A DNA stretch of 62,222 nucleotides from a virus. The stretch's first letter is position 1. Each line of letters starts with the position of its first letter. The DNA lies in the IMG/VR virus record IMGVR_UViG_3300009124_000012, positions 1 to 62,222 of that record, one strand, 5' to 3'. The notes under the pieces are model-generated. The model saw only the letters and a list, made by a program, of their open reading frames with translations, was not told where the DNA came from and searched no databases. Below are positions 29,301 to 39,300 of this stretch, piece after piece. The position numbers and the translations under genes are program-made.

Positions 29301-31495
29301 CTTAGTTTATTGCCACTTTCATCAGAAATAGATTCTCCAGGAACAAATGCTCCAGAAAGCATTCTTACGAATAACTTATTACCAAATGAATATGTGTATG
29401 TGCTAGCACCTTCAACAACAGCATATGCACCACTCTTTGAACCGTAGATATACTGTCCAGGAGAAAATACCGTTGATGAAAGATTGTTTTCTGGTGCAAC
29501 ACTATCGAGTGTTAATCTAGTAAAGAAAACAGGGTTGAAGTAGTTGTAGTTAAATGTTGCATTGTATGCTGCAGCACCAGCAGCAGTCTTTCCTTTAGAA
29601 ATAATTTTATCTGTGTTCTGATTGAAACCACTACCTCTAGATGCGAAAGAAATATTTTTTGGTTTCGACAGTCCGACTACAGAAGTAATGGTTTCATTGT
29701 AGTCCACAATGACGCCCATTTCATTAGAGAAGTTCTCAGCGTCGCTTTCTGTTAGGAAAAGACTTCTCTGTCCAGCAGAACCCGCTTCATCATATTCTAC
29801 CAAGAAATTATCCAGAAGATCTCTAGATCCTTTCACGGTCATTTCAATAACATCTACTGTTGCATCATATTCTGCTCTGCGGACTTTAGAGAATGAAACA
29901 GTCTCAGCATAATCCCAAGTTGCTGGATCAGTTCCAATTCTGGTCTTAATAAACCAAAGTCTTCCCCAAACTGATTGGAAAGTAGAATCATCTAAAGAAG
30001 CAAGAGTTGCTGGACTTGTATTCTTGACCTGAATATAAATGGTTTTAAATGCGTCTTTTGGAGTAGCACCAGTTCCTCTTTTATTAAGAGTTTGTTTTCT
30101 TGCAGTAGATGCTTCAGTGTTGTTTAGACCAATGGATCCATCATTGAACAGTGAATTTAGATATACTGTTGGATATGCCGTCAACTCTGCACCTTCACTG
30201 TTTAGAGGTACAGTACCAAAGACATTGGTAACCTTGAACTGAGAAGTTCCACTAGTCTTGAGAGTAATGTTGTCTCTGGTTAAAACTTCTCTTGCTTTGT
30301 TAAAAGGAAGATACTTTGTCTCATTGTTAACAATCTCAAATCCTCTTACATACGCTTTGCCAGGACCAATGCTGGCAATTAGCTTTTCACTTGCTTCTTC
30401 GGGGGTTAGAGAATTTACAAGATTTGTTGTTTGATTTAATTGATATAGACCGAGGTTATTATTTTGCTGGTAATATTCTCTTACTTCTAGGGAGAAATTG
30501 TCAACAATATAATCTCCAGATTCATCATATGTTCTTCTTGCTAAAGTGCTTTCTAGGAGTGAGTAATCTGCAACAACAATTTTCTTCTGGATCTCACCAT
30601 TCTTGATGGAGAGAAGTTGGATGAAATTATTGTCGGTAGTAGCATTTAAAGGGTACTCCTTCAAAAGCAAAGTAATTTTTAAACGATGCGAACCAGGAGC
30701 AGAAGTGTTTGAAAATCCTCTGGAGTTATCAAAGAGAGATGCATCTTCTTCTGGTGTTACAATGCTCTCTACAATCTCAAAACCAACTTTCGCTGATGGT
30801 TTATCATAATACTTATCGATTACTAGCAATTCTGCGTCGCATCTTACAAAGTAACCATTGGCAAAGTAGATACCTTCTTCTACCTTTACAGCAGAACCAT
30901 ATCCCATTGCAGGACTTTCTAGGACAGATACTTCGTCTGTATCTGGATCTGTAATGTTAATGCTAGTTGGGAGGACACTTCCATCAGTTCCTACGACCAA
31001 CAAAGGAGTATTGACACCGTTAATAACTTCTAGCGTTTCACCTTGTCTAAAAGATGCTTCGGTATTTGAACTACCGCTATTTGTATAGTTAACAAATAGT
31101 GTATCGGAATCGGTAGTAGTAGCATACTCTGCTGCCACAACAGATGCTACTACTCCCGACGTTACACCTTGTAGTTGTTGTCCTACAAGATTTTTAATAT
31201 CGTATTGTTTATATACGATTTGACCACCTTCGTTAATTGCCACCTCAGAAATAGATGACAGTTTAACGTAGTCCAAACGTTTGTTTAGACCTACTTCCCC
31301 AGGAACGACAAGATCGCCCTGTTTAAATTGATACTTTCCGTAACTTTCAATCTGGTTCTGTAGAACCGACTGTAACGAAGTTAACTCTCTCGTCTGGATA
31401 GAATATCCAGGACGAAAGAGCAACTTGTAAAAGTTTTTAGATTGATCGAAATCGTCGTAATAAGGAGCTACATTAAGATTGGTCTTTTGTGGCAT
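23390..31495 (-). CDS. giant DUF4815 baseplate/fibre protein (2701 residues)
   Basis: A 2701-residue structural protein. The N-terminal ~600 residues (opening NLNVAPYYDDFDQSKNFYKL, then LFRPGYSIQTRELTSLQS) match the DUF4815 domain, usual in cyanophage proteins that sit where T4 has gp9/gp10. GxGY-type repeats occur at ~738-800 and ~1940-2022. A region near residue 1380 (YTMRDIGKLEKRIERLEYYTTL) is a short coiled coil likely to trimerise the chain. The C-terminus ends in a beta domain with SVSELPEFTSFAIKVVM. It probably links the baseplate periphery to the fibres. It follows gp8 after a ~30-base gap. Confidence 0.8.
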   Translation of the reverse strand: MPQKTNLNVAPYYDDFDQSKNFYKLLFRPGYSIQTRELTSLQSVLQNQIESYGKYQFKQGDLVVPGEVGLNKRLDYVKLSSISEVAINEGGQIVYKQYDIKNLVGQQLQGVTSGVVASVVAAEYATTTDSDTLFVNYTNSGSSNTEASFRQGETLEVINGVNTPLLVVGTDGSVLPTSINITDPDTDEVSVLESPAMGYGSAVKVEEGIYFANGYFVRCDAELLVIDKYYDKPSAKVGFEIVESIVTPEEDASLFDNSRGFSNTSAPGSHRLKITLLLKEYPLNATTDNNFIQLLSIKNGEIQKKIVVADYSLLESTLARRTYDESGDYIVDNFSLEVREYYQQNNNLGLYQLNQTTNLVNSLTPEEASEKLIASIGPGKAYVRGFEIVNNETKYLPFNKAREVLTRDNITLKTSGTSQFKVTNVFGTVPLNSEGAELTAYPTVYLNSLFNDGSIGLNNTEASTARKQTLNKRGTGATPKDAFKTIYIQVKNTSPATLASLDDSTFQSVWGRLWFIKTRIGTDPATWDYAETVSFSKVRRAEYDATVDVIEMTVKGSRDLLDNFLVEYDEAGSAGQRSLFLTESDAENFSNEMGVIVDYNETITSVVGLSKPKNISFASRGSGFNQNTDKIISKGKTAAGAAAYNATFNYNYFNPVFFTRLTLDSVAPENNLSSTVFSPGQYIYGSKSGAYAVVEGASTYTYSFGNKLFVRMLSGAFVPGESISDESGNKLRIANENTVSHFIVTNRGTNYTSPTVSLDGVEFDTNAILASTNGGNVYKVAIVDRDAVQTVYNKPPSVTLSSSTTPGTTVQVTPVMNRNVIFTYTAQNIKSLYSTFGSGNSYKFTADVQLDSNTDTETLPLTQGTFSGAVHTKYLVSNTFDGDVSKLLVQGDIVQFTDDDGEVVRSIVQYATAPFGSNKSRIYLDRSLPAAATNVSVVRLRPVVSNTDKSSLVFPTGSKQVQSLIKNETDSKIRTHIRRDFVIDGSSSGGQLTFIAQLTFGTQRFVDYTEQNYIITVLDKGNSTTVENGDVVYIDPSYVNIETSTDTTSGLTAGSVSITLPNDYFGSISSGFPKLKLSATIEVTKARPRLKTAVRNKRITVISAGDRIIPLRGRDYDTEEVESYSYSDVFKLRYIYEGSTTNPPQVDTNGRLISGTDITNNFTFDDGQRDTFYDVSRIILKPGKSAPTGQLVIAFDYFEHSQGDFCTVDSYIHEAGVGPGEVPNFNSSVHGNISLKDVIDYRPKVDNDVVVPGFQGATTLNTTDYAKFIGDGGVTSSTPAPDSNLSYTFSFSESQYMDRIDGVFLDKKGNFIIKEGNSSLNPSKPELVDDAIALYYIHIPSYTDSEKDVRVISVDNRRYTMRDIGKLEKRIERLEYYTTLSILEQQTLNMQIKDSVGFDRFKSGFIADNFEGHLYGNLGSNDYQAAIDSQQSVLRPTTKEDSFDLVELNTRTDERIANHYANTNGVVTLPYTNTKLLGNSFATKTINPNPFVLIQYVGDAQLSPSVDQWYDTTQVPLVRDSNTSLYNIYTAKTDAKEAISSYYNSFIVNWIGSNRSFFNIAPLSETATAAAQSKVVAALTNSSSNISPLNNETAKGAAVSTVNGNTIVSSVQYFVRSIPVKYNLTRLKASTKFYVYMEGRDIGRWVNPDIKYSGIAGNSPSSFGKTITTDENGNASGIILIPAGHAPQSGTSWTGDVNTMLYDENSEEIRFTTGIKTIRFTTSVDNASKDSVDSYAEVKYYATGALPENPSSIISTLPAQFKANEGRQTVDNTTQNVEKPNPLAQTFEVENFDGGVFATGVDLFFSKKDTNTPVRVYITNTDVGKPGKFIVPGSVSVKNSNTYLKVTANADLTISIGENITGKSSGAVGPLLKLLDKNDTEIVASSSSTVDLSPDQVYTLVLSNHNGISFLPNEELIIASLTSFNATNGTANAITIAKNSGRVSDLKVTNLGGGYDSAVITIESPQLPGSSTATGTAYVSGGKIYNAEIQIDGNGYTEPPSVTIRGTGTAAAGASIQSFIEITSYAVRMGVATDVAGVTQSTVPTFFEFEHPVYLQNDAEYTLVIETDSSDYAVWASRLSESDVTTGASVTTQPLLGSVYKSQNTAKWEEDVSEDIKFTLYRAKFDNSRSGTFVAVNENLGYEALAEDPIETYALANTNATSTLFKNNNSIIRVSHRDHGFEQKGGSFVFYKSLENVGGFTGANLNAGLYTVSNNGVDSYTIVGPNRASSNSVGGGSGALTSYNRKYEKLFAQVGYIQSPNTSISTSVKTTNIVPVDSNTTNYVSYSQEQYEKTFLNEEHFFLNQKVVASRINEISNNINNSLEYKFALSSDVDYLSPLIDLRVSSVKTATNRIENSTGVEGRYAKRNQVLKFNPLFTVTVSGNSQDIDANQSVEGVASGTTGTVLAYDSANSRAVIQVTSESNLIQNEELKFALQSAAGGNLSGDTVRVVGLTPKSVSFDIGSTIVAFNPNDVTQKYDNKISGKIVEWDPIAKELTVENDKNPINNDYTSRITLGSAFTRQANVADQTADIFRVGDIIFYTNIPSGEEKYIRVNSMEFTTGVDYVSDLGAKDSSALAKYITKQVSINSPGTSIDVRTTVNVKDVENVRLLYKIKEAGSDVDFENIEWSYFNETGAPDVDVLATETNSASGLFEKQQDYQELVYSVSELPEFTSFAIKVVMKSDDPVYVPKLQDLRAVASY

Positions 31496-31526
31496 CGTAC
31501 ATTAACCTAAAGAATGTCCTAACTAA

Positions 31527-33332
31527 TCAGAATTCAATAACCAACTTGATATCTTCAATTTGGTCAGCAGCACGAGTGATTAGTCTTCTATTCTCTATGT
31601 ATATGAGATCTCCAGAGTTATTTGCAAGTTCGGGATTTGCAAGACCACTAGAGAAGTTCATACCGAGTAGACCGTTAGCATTTTCGGTAGTATCTACATC
31701 AGCATCTGCCGAAGATAGAGCACCAACGACACCGTTTGCAGTACCACCAACAAATGGTCTTACAACACCGTTGTCGGTGTGCTGAGCAGGTGTTTGTAGA
31801 TACTTAAGAACACCAGCGGTTGTAGAACCACTGTCTAGTGTCCAAGAAACAACCTTACCCTTTGCTGTACCACCTGTTACAGTCTGTGTGATTTCTTCGT
31901 CAACTTGGTAATCTGCGGTAGCATTTTCCAACTTAACGCCATACAGGCACTGTCTGGTATCGTCAACTGCAAAATCGGTAGTTCCGAAGTTGAATGGATC
32001 TTTGATGAGACCAAGGCGGCGGAAGTCGTTGTCAACAGGGAAGTCACCAGAACCTTCAGCGAAGGTGAGGCGGATGTTGAGCATTACACGCTTACCGTTG
32101 AGCTCTTGCTCGAAGTTTGAACCATGACCACCCTGAGGAGGAAGAACAACTTCAAGAGCAGCAACACCACCAGAGTTGGTTGCAGATGCGGTTAGTGCTT
32201 GATCGCTGAATAGACCATATGCAGAAGCACCAGATCCAGTACCAGTTACAACAGGTACACTTGCGTAAGTATAACCACTACCAGCAGTAACAACCTCGCA
32301 GGTATCAACAGTTCCACTGGAGACTACGATTTCTACAACACCACCAGTACCATCACCGATAATTGGAGCGTAGAAAGTGCCGTTTGGCATACCAGAACCA
32401 GCATCCTCGACTAGAACAACGTCAATTGCACCAGCAACAGCAGCTGCTTCTACAGTAGTACGGGTTGCTTCGCCAGCAGCGGCGATTGGCATGAAGTCGG
32501 TAGAGAGGAAACGTAGTACATCATCAGTAGGCATGGTGTACATGTACTTCCAAATATAGGTGTTATTTGGTTCTTTGTACAGACCATTAGCATACGTACC
32601 TTGACCAGCAGAAGGTGAAGTGGATGGTTCGTATGTTACGTTTGCGCCATTACCGTTGTAGAGGCACTTGAATACTTGATAGTTTCCGTTGACAATGTAG
32701 AACTTAGCATCTGCGATTGATGATGCACCAGTTGCAGTTTGCTTACCAACTTGACCACCACCACCAGGAGTAGCAGAGTAGTCAGGCTTCCACATGTCGA
32801 AGATTGGGTTAGCAATCGTATCCCAGTTGTAGCGACGGATGACACTTCTTGCATATTGATCGGTTACACGCTTTGCAGCGATCATGTCATCATAGATATC
32901 AAACTTTTCAGTTTGGTTATCTAGAGGAACTGGGGGAGCGTTTTCTGTAGCATAGCGATATACGCCAGAAGTTGCTTCTGCGCCAGTATCTGCTGTGCCG
33001 TTGTAACCTTTGAGAGTAGAACCTACTGAAGGAGTTGAAGTAACCGAGGGTCCTACACCGTAAACAAGAAGACTATTCTCAGTGACTGCTCTGATAGTAC
33101 CCTTCCAAGTTGCGGATCCGTAGTTGGCACCAACATAAACTTCGTTGCCAGCAACGAAAGAGGTGGAGTTGGCATTGTAGATTTCTACGTATGCATCCCA
33201 CTGTTGAGGACGACCAACGAAGAAGTACATTCTAGTACGGTCAGGATCAGTCTGAGAAGCACCTTCTGATAGCGACTCTAAAAATTGTGTCGCATTAAAA
33301 ATGCGAAATTTTTCTGAAATAATAGCAGCCAT
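31527..33332 (-). CDS. 8: baseplate wedge protein gp8
   Basis: A 601-residue protein, longer than T4 gp8 (334). The N-terminus (ISEKFRIFNATQFLESLSEG, then RTRMYFFVGRPQQWDA) and YIWKYMYTMPTDDVLRFLS near residue 260 are characteristic of the cyanophage gp8 family. Residues ~284-377 carry a GxGY-type repeat insertion (EVVTAGSGYTYASVPVV), as in gp14. The protein is a dimeric wedge component that holds gp7 and the peripheral proteins. A double late promoter lies at 33369-33382. Confidence 0.85.
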   Translation of the reverse strand: MAAIISEKFRIFNATQFLESLSEGASQTDPDRTRMYFFVGRPQQWDAYVEIYNANSTSFVAGNEVYVGANYGSATWKGTIRAVTENSLLVYGVGPSVTSTPSVGSTLKGYNGTADTGAEATSGVYRYATENAPPVPLDNQTEKFDIYDDMIAAKRVTDQYARSVIRRYNWDTIANPIFDMWKPDYSATPGGGGQVGKQTATGASSIADAKFYIVNGNYQVFKCLYNGNGANVTYEPSTSPSAGQGTYANGLYKEPNNTYIWKYMYTMPTDDVLRFLSTDFMPIAAAGEATRTTVEAAAVAGAIDVVLVEDAGSGMPNGTFYAPIIGDGTGGVVEIVVSSGTVDTCEVVTAGSGYTYASVPVVTGTGSGASAYGLFSDQALTASATNSGGVAALEVVLPPQGGHGSNFEQELNGKRVMLNIRLTFAEGSGDFPVDNDFRRLGLIKDPFNFGTTDFAVDDTRQCLYGVKLENATADYQVDEEITQTVTGGTAKGKVVSWTLDSGSTTAGVLKYLQTPAQHTDNGVVRPFVGGTANGVVGALSSADADVDTTENANGLLGMNFSSGLANPELANNSGDLIYIENRRLITRAADQIEDIKLVIEF

Positions 33333-33368
33333 TTAAGAATTCTCTCTGTGTGATTAATTTTCTTAAGT

Positions 33369-33382
33369 TATTTATATTTATA
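33369..33382 (-). promoter_or_regulatory. two overlapping late promoters TATAAATATAAATA
   Basis: The minus strand reads TATAAATATAAATA, containing the full T4-like late consensus TATAAATA twice (33375-33382 and 33369-33376), about 37 bases before gp8. It is the strongest late promoter seen in this window. Confidence 0.75.
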
Positions 33383-33386
33383 CGGA

Positions 33387-36300
33387 TTAACCGAAAGTTC
33401 TGAGGTAATCACCCGCAGTATGAGAACTTGCGGTAGTACCATTTGCGCCTCTAATTAGTCCTGTTAGAGTAGTAGCAGTCTTACTACTGTAAGTAATCTG
33501 CTCATACCCAATCATGATAGTTCCCGTGGTTGGGAAGTTTGCAGTGGACGTAATACTTAATGTTACGTCACTATCACTAATATTGGATCCTAGAGTTGCT
33601 CCCAACTCGTTTGTTGTTGGTAAACCTAGGTTCCAAATTCTTCTACTCTGCGTGATTGCGGAGTTCGCTCTATCAATAAAATCTCCTAAAGTGAGACGCG
33701 GATAAATTGATGTCAAATCATCGATAGACATAGTTCCAACATCTAGACTTCCTCCAGAAATAAATGCATTGGTGTTGTACATTCCAAGAGTATTGCCAAG
33801 ATTTCCTTGACTATATGATAAGAAGAAGTCCGAACTACCAAATTGCTGGTTAGTTGGAGTGAATGTAGAACCATCTCTTAGATTGACAATTCTGTCAACC
33901 AAGTAGTATTCCGTACCGTCTCTCAATGTGATTGGGTTGGGGAAGACTACGCTCTCCTGATATCCATCTAGAATACCAGTCTTATAGAACTTCTCTATGC
34001 TAAATTCTATGTCAGTTACTGCAATACTTTGAGTAATGGTAATAGCAGAATTTACTGCTACAGAAGTTTCAACAACAGAATTATGATAGATTTCTGTTTC
34101 AATATTAACCTGAGATGAAATTGATAGTAAAGAAATATCAGGACTATCAAATTCTAAATCTCTGTAGATAATTCCCTGTACACCCAATGTCGAAACATCT
34201 CGACGTAAATCTTCATCTACAAGACGGATATTCGACTTCTTGGAAGATTGAATATCCTTAACATCAGCAACTCCCGAGAATCTAGAAGTTGTCAGAATGT
34301 CAGCAAATCCTGCTCCAACAACTGTAATCTCTGGAGATACAGTATATTCTGGAGATTGTGTTACGGGAGTAACAGTGATGCTAACCGTGCGATCGAAAGA
34401 AACATTAGAAACAGTTACTACACTGCTTTCCGCTCCACCAATAACATGTGTAGATGTAACAGAGACAGATTGTACTGAATTCGTTGTGAGAATAGTCTCA
34501 ACATTGAGTTCAGGAGCAAGCGAAGCATAACTTACAAACTCTGGTACAGTTCTTAGATATGTTCCAGCTGGGTGGTTCTTTTCTTCTGTTCCAGCAAGAG
34601 CTCTGGTGACATTCTTGAGAGAATTGAACCCTTTGCTGTAGAATGCAACAACTTCTCCACCAACAATAAGTTTTCCAGTTCCAGCAAAAATATCCGAATT
34701 TGGAATATAAATGATGGTGTCTCCGATATCAAAGTCGGCATCAAGGAATGTTCCTGTCTCGCTACTAGATGGTACTGGAATATAATCTGTTGGTTCATTA
34801 ATAACATCAACAATAGTGGATGTAATTTCAATTGTTGATGGATAATCAATAAACGTCGAATTTGCCTGTACATCCTGAAGAGTTGGTGATATCTCCGTAT
34901 AAACTTCAGAATTAACTTCACTGATAGTGACAACTCTAGGAGTGATATTATCAAGTCTAGATTGTGTGTAGATTGTTCTATCATTAATTACAGGGACAAC
35001 AAGTGGTGCAGGTTCAACAATTATTGTAGGTTCTCTAGAAATACTAGAATCGAGGAAAGTATTACCAAAAGTAGCAATCGATTCTACTCCAGCAGTGTTG
35101 CCAGAACCAGAGAAAGTAATCTCTGCACCAGGAGAAATCATAGTAAAACCACCAGATTTTACTGATTGTATAGTGAGATTTAGAATAGTGTCTGCTTTTC
35201 TGTTGTGTTTAACTCTATAGTATCCTCTAGATACCTCTACTCTTGGTGTCTCAGTGTATCCACTTCCAGGATTTGTTAGAACAACATCAATAACCTGACC
35301 ACCAAAAACAATAACTTCTGCTTTTGCACCACCGCCTGCTCCATTCGTAGGAATGAAATTGAGGAATGGAGTTGTAAAGTATTGATATGCTGTAGGTTGT
35401 AATAGGATATTATTTCTGAAGAACAGAGTGAGATCTCTTCTATTCCAATCTAGTTTTGTTACCTCACCATTAGTAATAGTTGCCTGTACACTCAGACCCT
35501 CTCCACGAGTAATATCGTTGTAATCTGTTGCATCAATTTGAGCATAGATGTCTTCACCAGGAACTTTACCATCTCTAAATTCTGTAGATCTTGCATTATA
35601 TGGAGTAGAAATGATAGTTCTGAACTCACTTTCTCCGTCAATCTTAATACGATCACCTTTTAGTAGGTTAGCAAAACCTCTCGCAGTGTCATACCAATGA
35701 TCGTCATTCCATGTTGTTCCAATAAATCTTCTTGGTCCTCTTCTAACTAGAATTCTATTTCCTTCATTATCAATAATATATGCTAGTGTAGCAGCAGAAT
35801 ATCTTAGTGAAGTTGCACTCGATCCACCAGATGATTTGGAGATCGTTATTTCTGGGAAATACTTATCTACAGTTCTGAAATAAAGTTCATCACTACTATC
35901 AAGAGGAACAGGATTGTTTCCAATCAGACGAATTTCAATCTCATCTGGATTGCTAGTTTGGCGAATATTAACATATTTTCCTAAAGGATATTGAACACCA
36001 CCATCAGTCTTGTATACAATAATTTCATTTTCGCTATTGTTTCCAATAAATCCAACTAGTTGATTGTATACAGTATCAGCACTTGTAGGATTAACTGCAG
36101 TGAATGTAAGATTTAATTCGTTGACATAAGTATTTGGTTCAAAATCGTAGAAGGTGAGTGTGTTTGGAATAGTTCTTCCAAACATCATGATAACAGTTAC
36201 CTTCTGATAAGTCTTCTCGCCATTATCATTGAAGTAATAATTTAGAGGTTTCTTGAACGTTAGGTTTGGACCAGAAATCGTATAAGATTTACCTTCAACC

Positions 36301-39300
36301 TGAAGAACACCATCAACAAAAACCAGTGCATACTTAGGATCTGTAAGACCTACAACTTTTCCGCTATTCTCATCTTTCAATAAGAAAGTTCTCACATAAG
36401 GACTTAAATTTTCATCAATCTTGAGACGTTTATAACTACCAAGACTGAACAAGAATGATGTTTCTGCTCCAGCAAGTTGATCTGCTAGAGGGAATGTATT
36501 AGTAGCATAATAATCATCATGATTGATGGGTGAATGTGTAAACTTAATCTTATCACTTGTGTTCGCATCATCAGATCTTACAATTTCATATGCATTACCG
36601 AATGGAGCATATGTATTGTTGTACAGTGATTTTGCATCCTGCAAAACACCATTTAGTGTTACAAATAGATTTTCGTCAACATCAGTCTTGACAATACTAT
36701 TGTCATCATATCTTAATTCATACTCAGTAGAAGTTCCATCAAACTCCAATGATTTCAATTTCTTGAAATACTTGGCATTCAAAACATTATCTTTGAACTT
36801 AATTGTTCTACAATAGAACTTTTGATCTGCTAGAGGTGCTTCAGCAAATGTGATTTGAGATCCAGATACTGTAAATGCTTCTCCAGGTTCTTGTAAAATA
36901 CCATCTAAAGTAACAATCAACTGATTTTGATTGTATGGAGTATAAGATGTCTGAGACTTTTTCTCTCTCAAGGTGAATGATCTAGTTCCTGATCTCTGTC
37001 CAGTGCTGTAAGTGTTTAACTGTCCATCAAAATCTGCAGTCAATTCTAGTTCATATACTAGAGTTTCAGACGCATCAAACGTGTCAACCTTAACAGAACC
37101 TAGACCTCTTTCAAGATTTAGATTTTCTAGTTTTACAATACTATTAGTAATAGTACGTTTTGTGTCAATAACAGTAATCTGTTTTGGTGTCAGATTGATC
37201 TGAGTAATACTATTGAACGATGGTTGCTGTGCTGGCATCTCGACAGCACCATTTACTTCAGAAACTACCTCACCAAATACATTGAAACCTGCAGGGTGAA
37301 CAGTTTCTTTGATCAGATCTCTCCAAGTGTTAATTGCAGTCTTGGATTTGATTACATATGAATAGTCTTGATAGAAATAAGAATCTGTAATTCTTTGAGT
37401 TCTAGCACTAAGTTTTCCTTTATCTGAAGTATACTTACCTAGATTATCGTATACACCCTTTACGTCAGGTGTATATCTGGAATACAATACAGAAGAAATA
37501 TCTGCAGATTTTCCAGAAGGACTGATAATAGGAAGACTTGAATTTAATACACCAACAGATTTTTCTAAACGTAGGATATTAGAACCAGATCTCCAACCAT
37601 TTTTAGATACAGATGCAGAAAATACAATATCATTATTAATTTTCTGTACTACAGTTTGACCTTGAGCAAAATAATCAAACTCTTCTGCATTTGTCTCCGA
37701 ATTATTTGGAGATACTAGGAGAGCATAGTGTGATGTATAATCAGGTAATAACGTATTGTCATTGTGATATGATCCACCATTTTCGACAATTGTCAAACTC
37801 TGTGGGGAACCTACATCAGTAGAATTTGCAAATAGTAGGTTATCAGTTTCGATAATCTCTACAGTTGGTTTGTAGGTAAAACCAGATCCACCTTTAACGG
37901 TATTGATTGCAGTAATAGATCCATTTGCAACTACAATCTTAAACTCTGTTCCTGTACCACCACCATCTGAAATTCTTACTTTTGGTTTAGAATATCCAGA
38001 ACCACCAGAAATAATTTTGATACCATAGATCTTTTGACCTAAAGAATCGTAGATAACTTCAAATGATGCAGATTTTGAAGGATGAACTTGATATCCAGTG
38101 ATAACAGGAATTCTCTTATATTCTGCTCCAGGATTTTCTACAGTAACTTGATTGATCTTTCCAACTGCAAAATTTGATGTAGTTATATATGAGATAGTTC
38201 CACTTCCATCATATTGTGGATTTTTTGCATACTCATATAAAAATCTATCAGAAGTTACATAGGTAATATTCTTAAATCCTTGTAATGGATCATCAATAAC
38301 ACTCAAGTAAGAATTTTCGGTATTAATATTATCTTTCTTATCGTAATAGTAATACTTCAAATAGCGAGTTGGAGTTTTCTTTCCATCCTTGATTTGTGGA
38401 ATGAATGTTAGACTTGCTCCTGGTTGTCCAGGAGTTGTAATAGACCTTACAGCCTCGGGTGCAATAATTCCTCTAGTGATACTTGGAGAGAGATCGAAGA
38501 ACACTCCAGACATGGAGGAGTGACTGCAATCAAATCTATACTCATAATATTTCTGAACATCAATAACTGGATTGATATCAAAATTAACATTATCTTTAGA
38601 GAACTCGAATTGATACGATACATCACCAACAGAACTTAACTTAACTAGTTTTGTTGGAGTGCTGTTGTCAAAGAACGTGTTACTGAGAACGAGATTGTTT
38701 GAACTTGTCGCTGTATAATCAAATTCTAGAATTAATTCTTGGGTGCTTGTATCATATGATCTGATATAAGGATCATTAGCACCAGTTCCTAAGAATTGTG
38801 ATCCTAAATTAAAATTGTATACTGTGCTCTTGAAATTAACTTCTTTGCCATCAAAGTAATTTCCTGGGGTAGTAGAATTATACCCTCTGGTGACTGTAAT
38901 AGTTTTTGCGGTAGTATCTACAGAAGCAACTAATAAGTCTTCCTTACTAATAGTGAGAACATCACCAGATGAGAGACCAGTTACACTATCAAGATCGATA
39001 ACAGTATCAGAAGATCCAACACCAACATGATCGACACGAATTTTTAGTGCTGTTGTATTTGGAGGAGCACCAACTTGTTTTGCCAAAGAAATATCAGCAC
39101 AACTCAAGATATCGTCAACTTTATATCCACTACCTTTCTTGGTGATAGTGTATCCACTTACAATTCCAGTTGGACCTACAACAACGGTAGCTTCTGCTCC
39201 TGTGCCACTTCCACCAGTTAGAGGAACATCTTGATATGTATCGGGGAAGTAATTATCTCCACTGCATAACAAAGTAGATCTACCAATACCAGTGGTTTTA

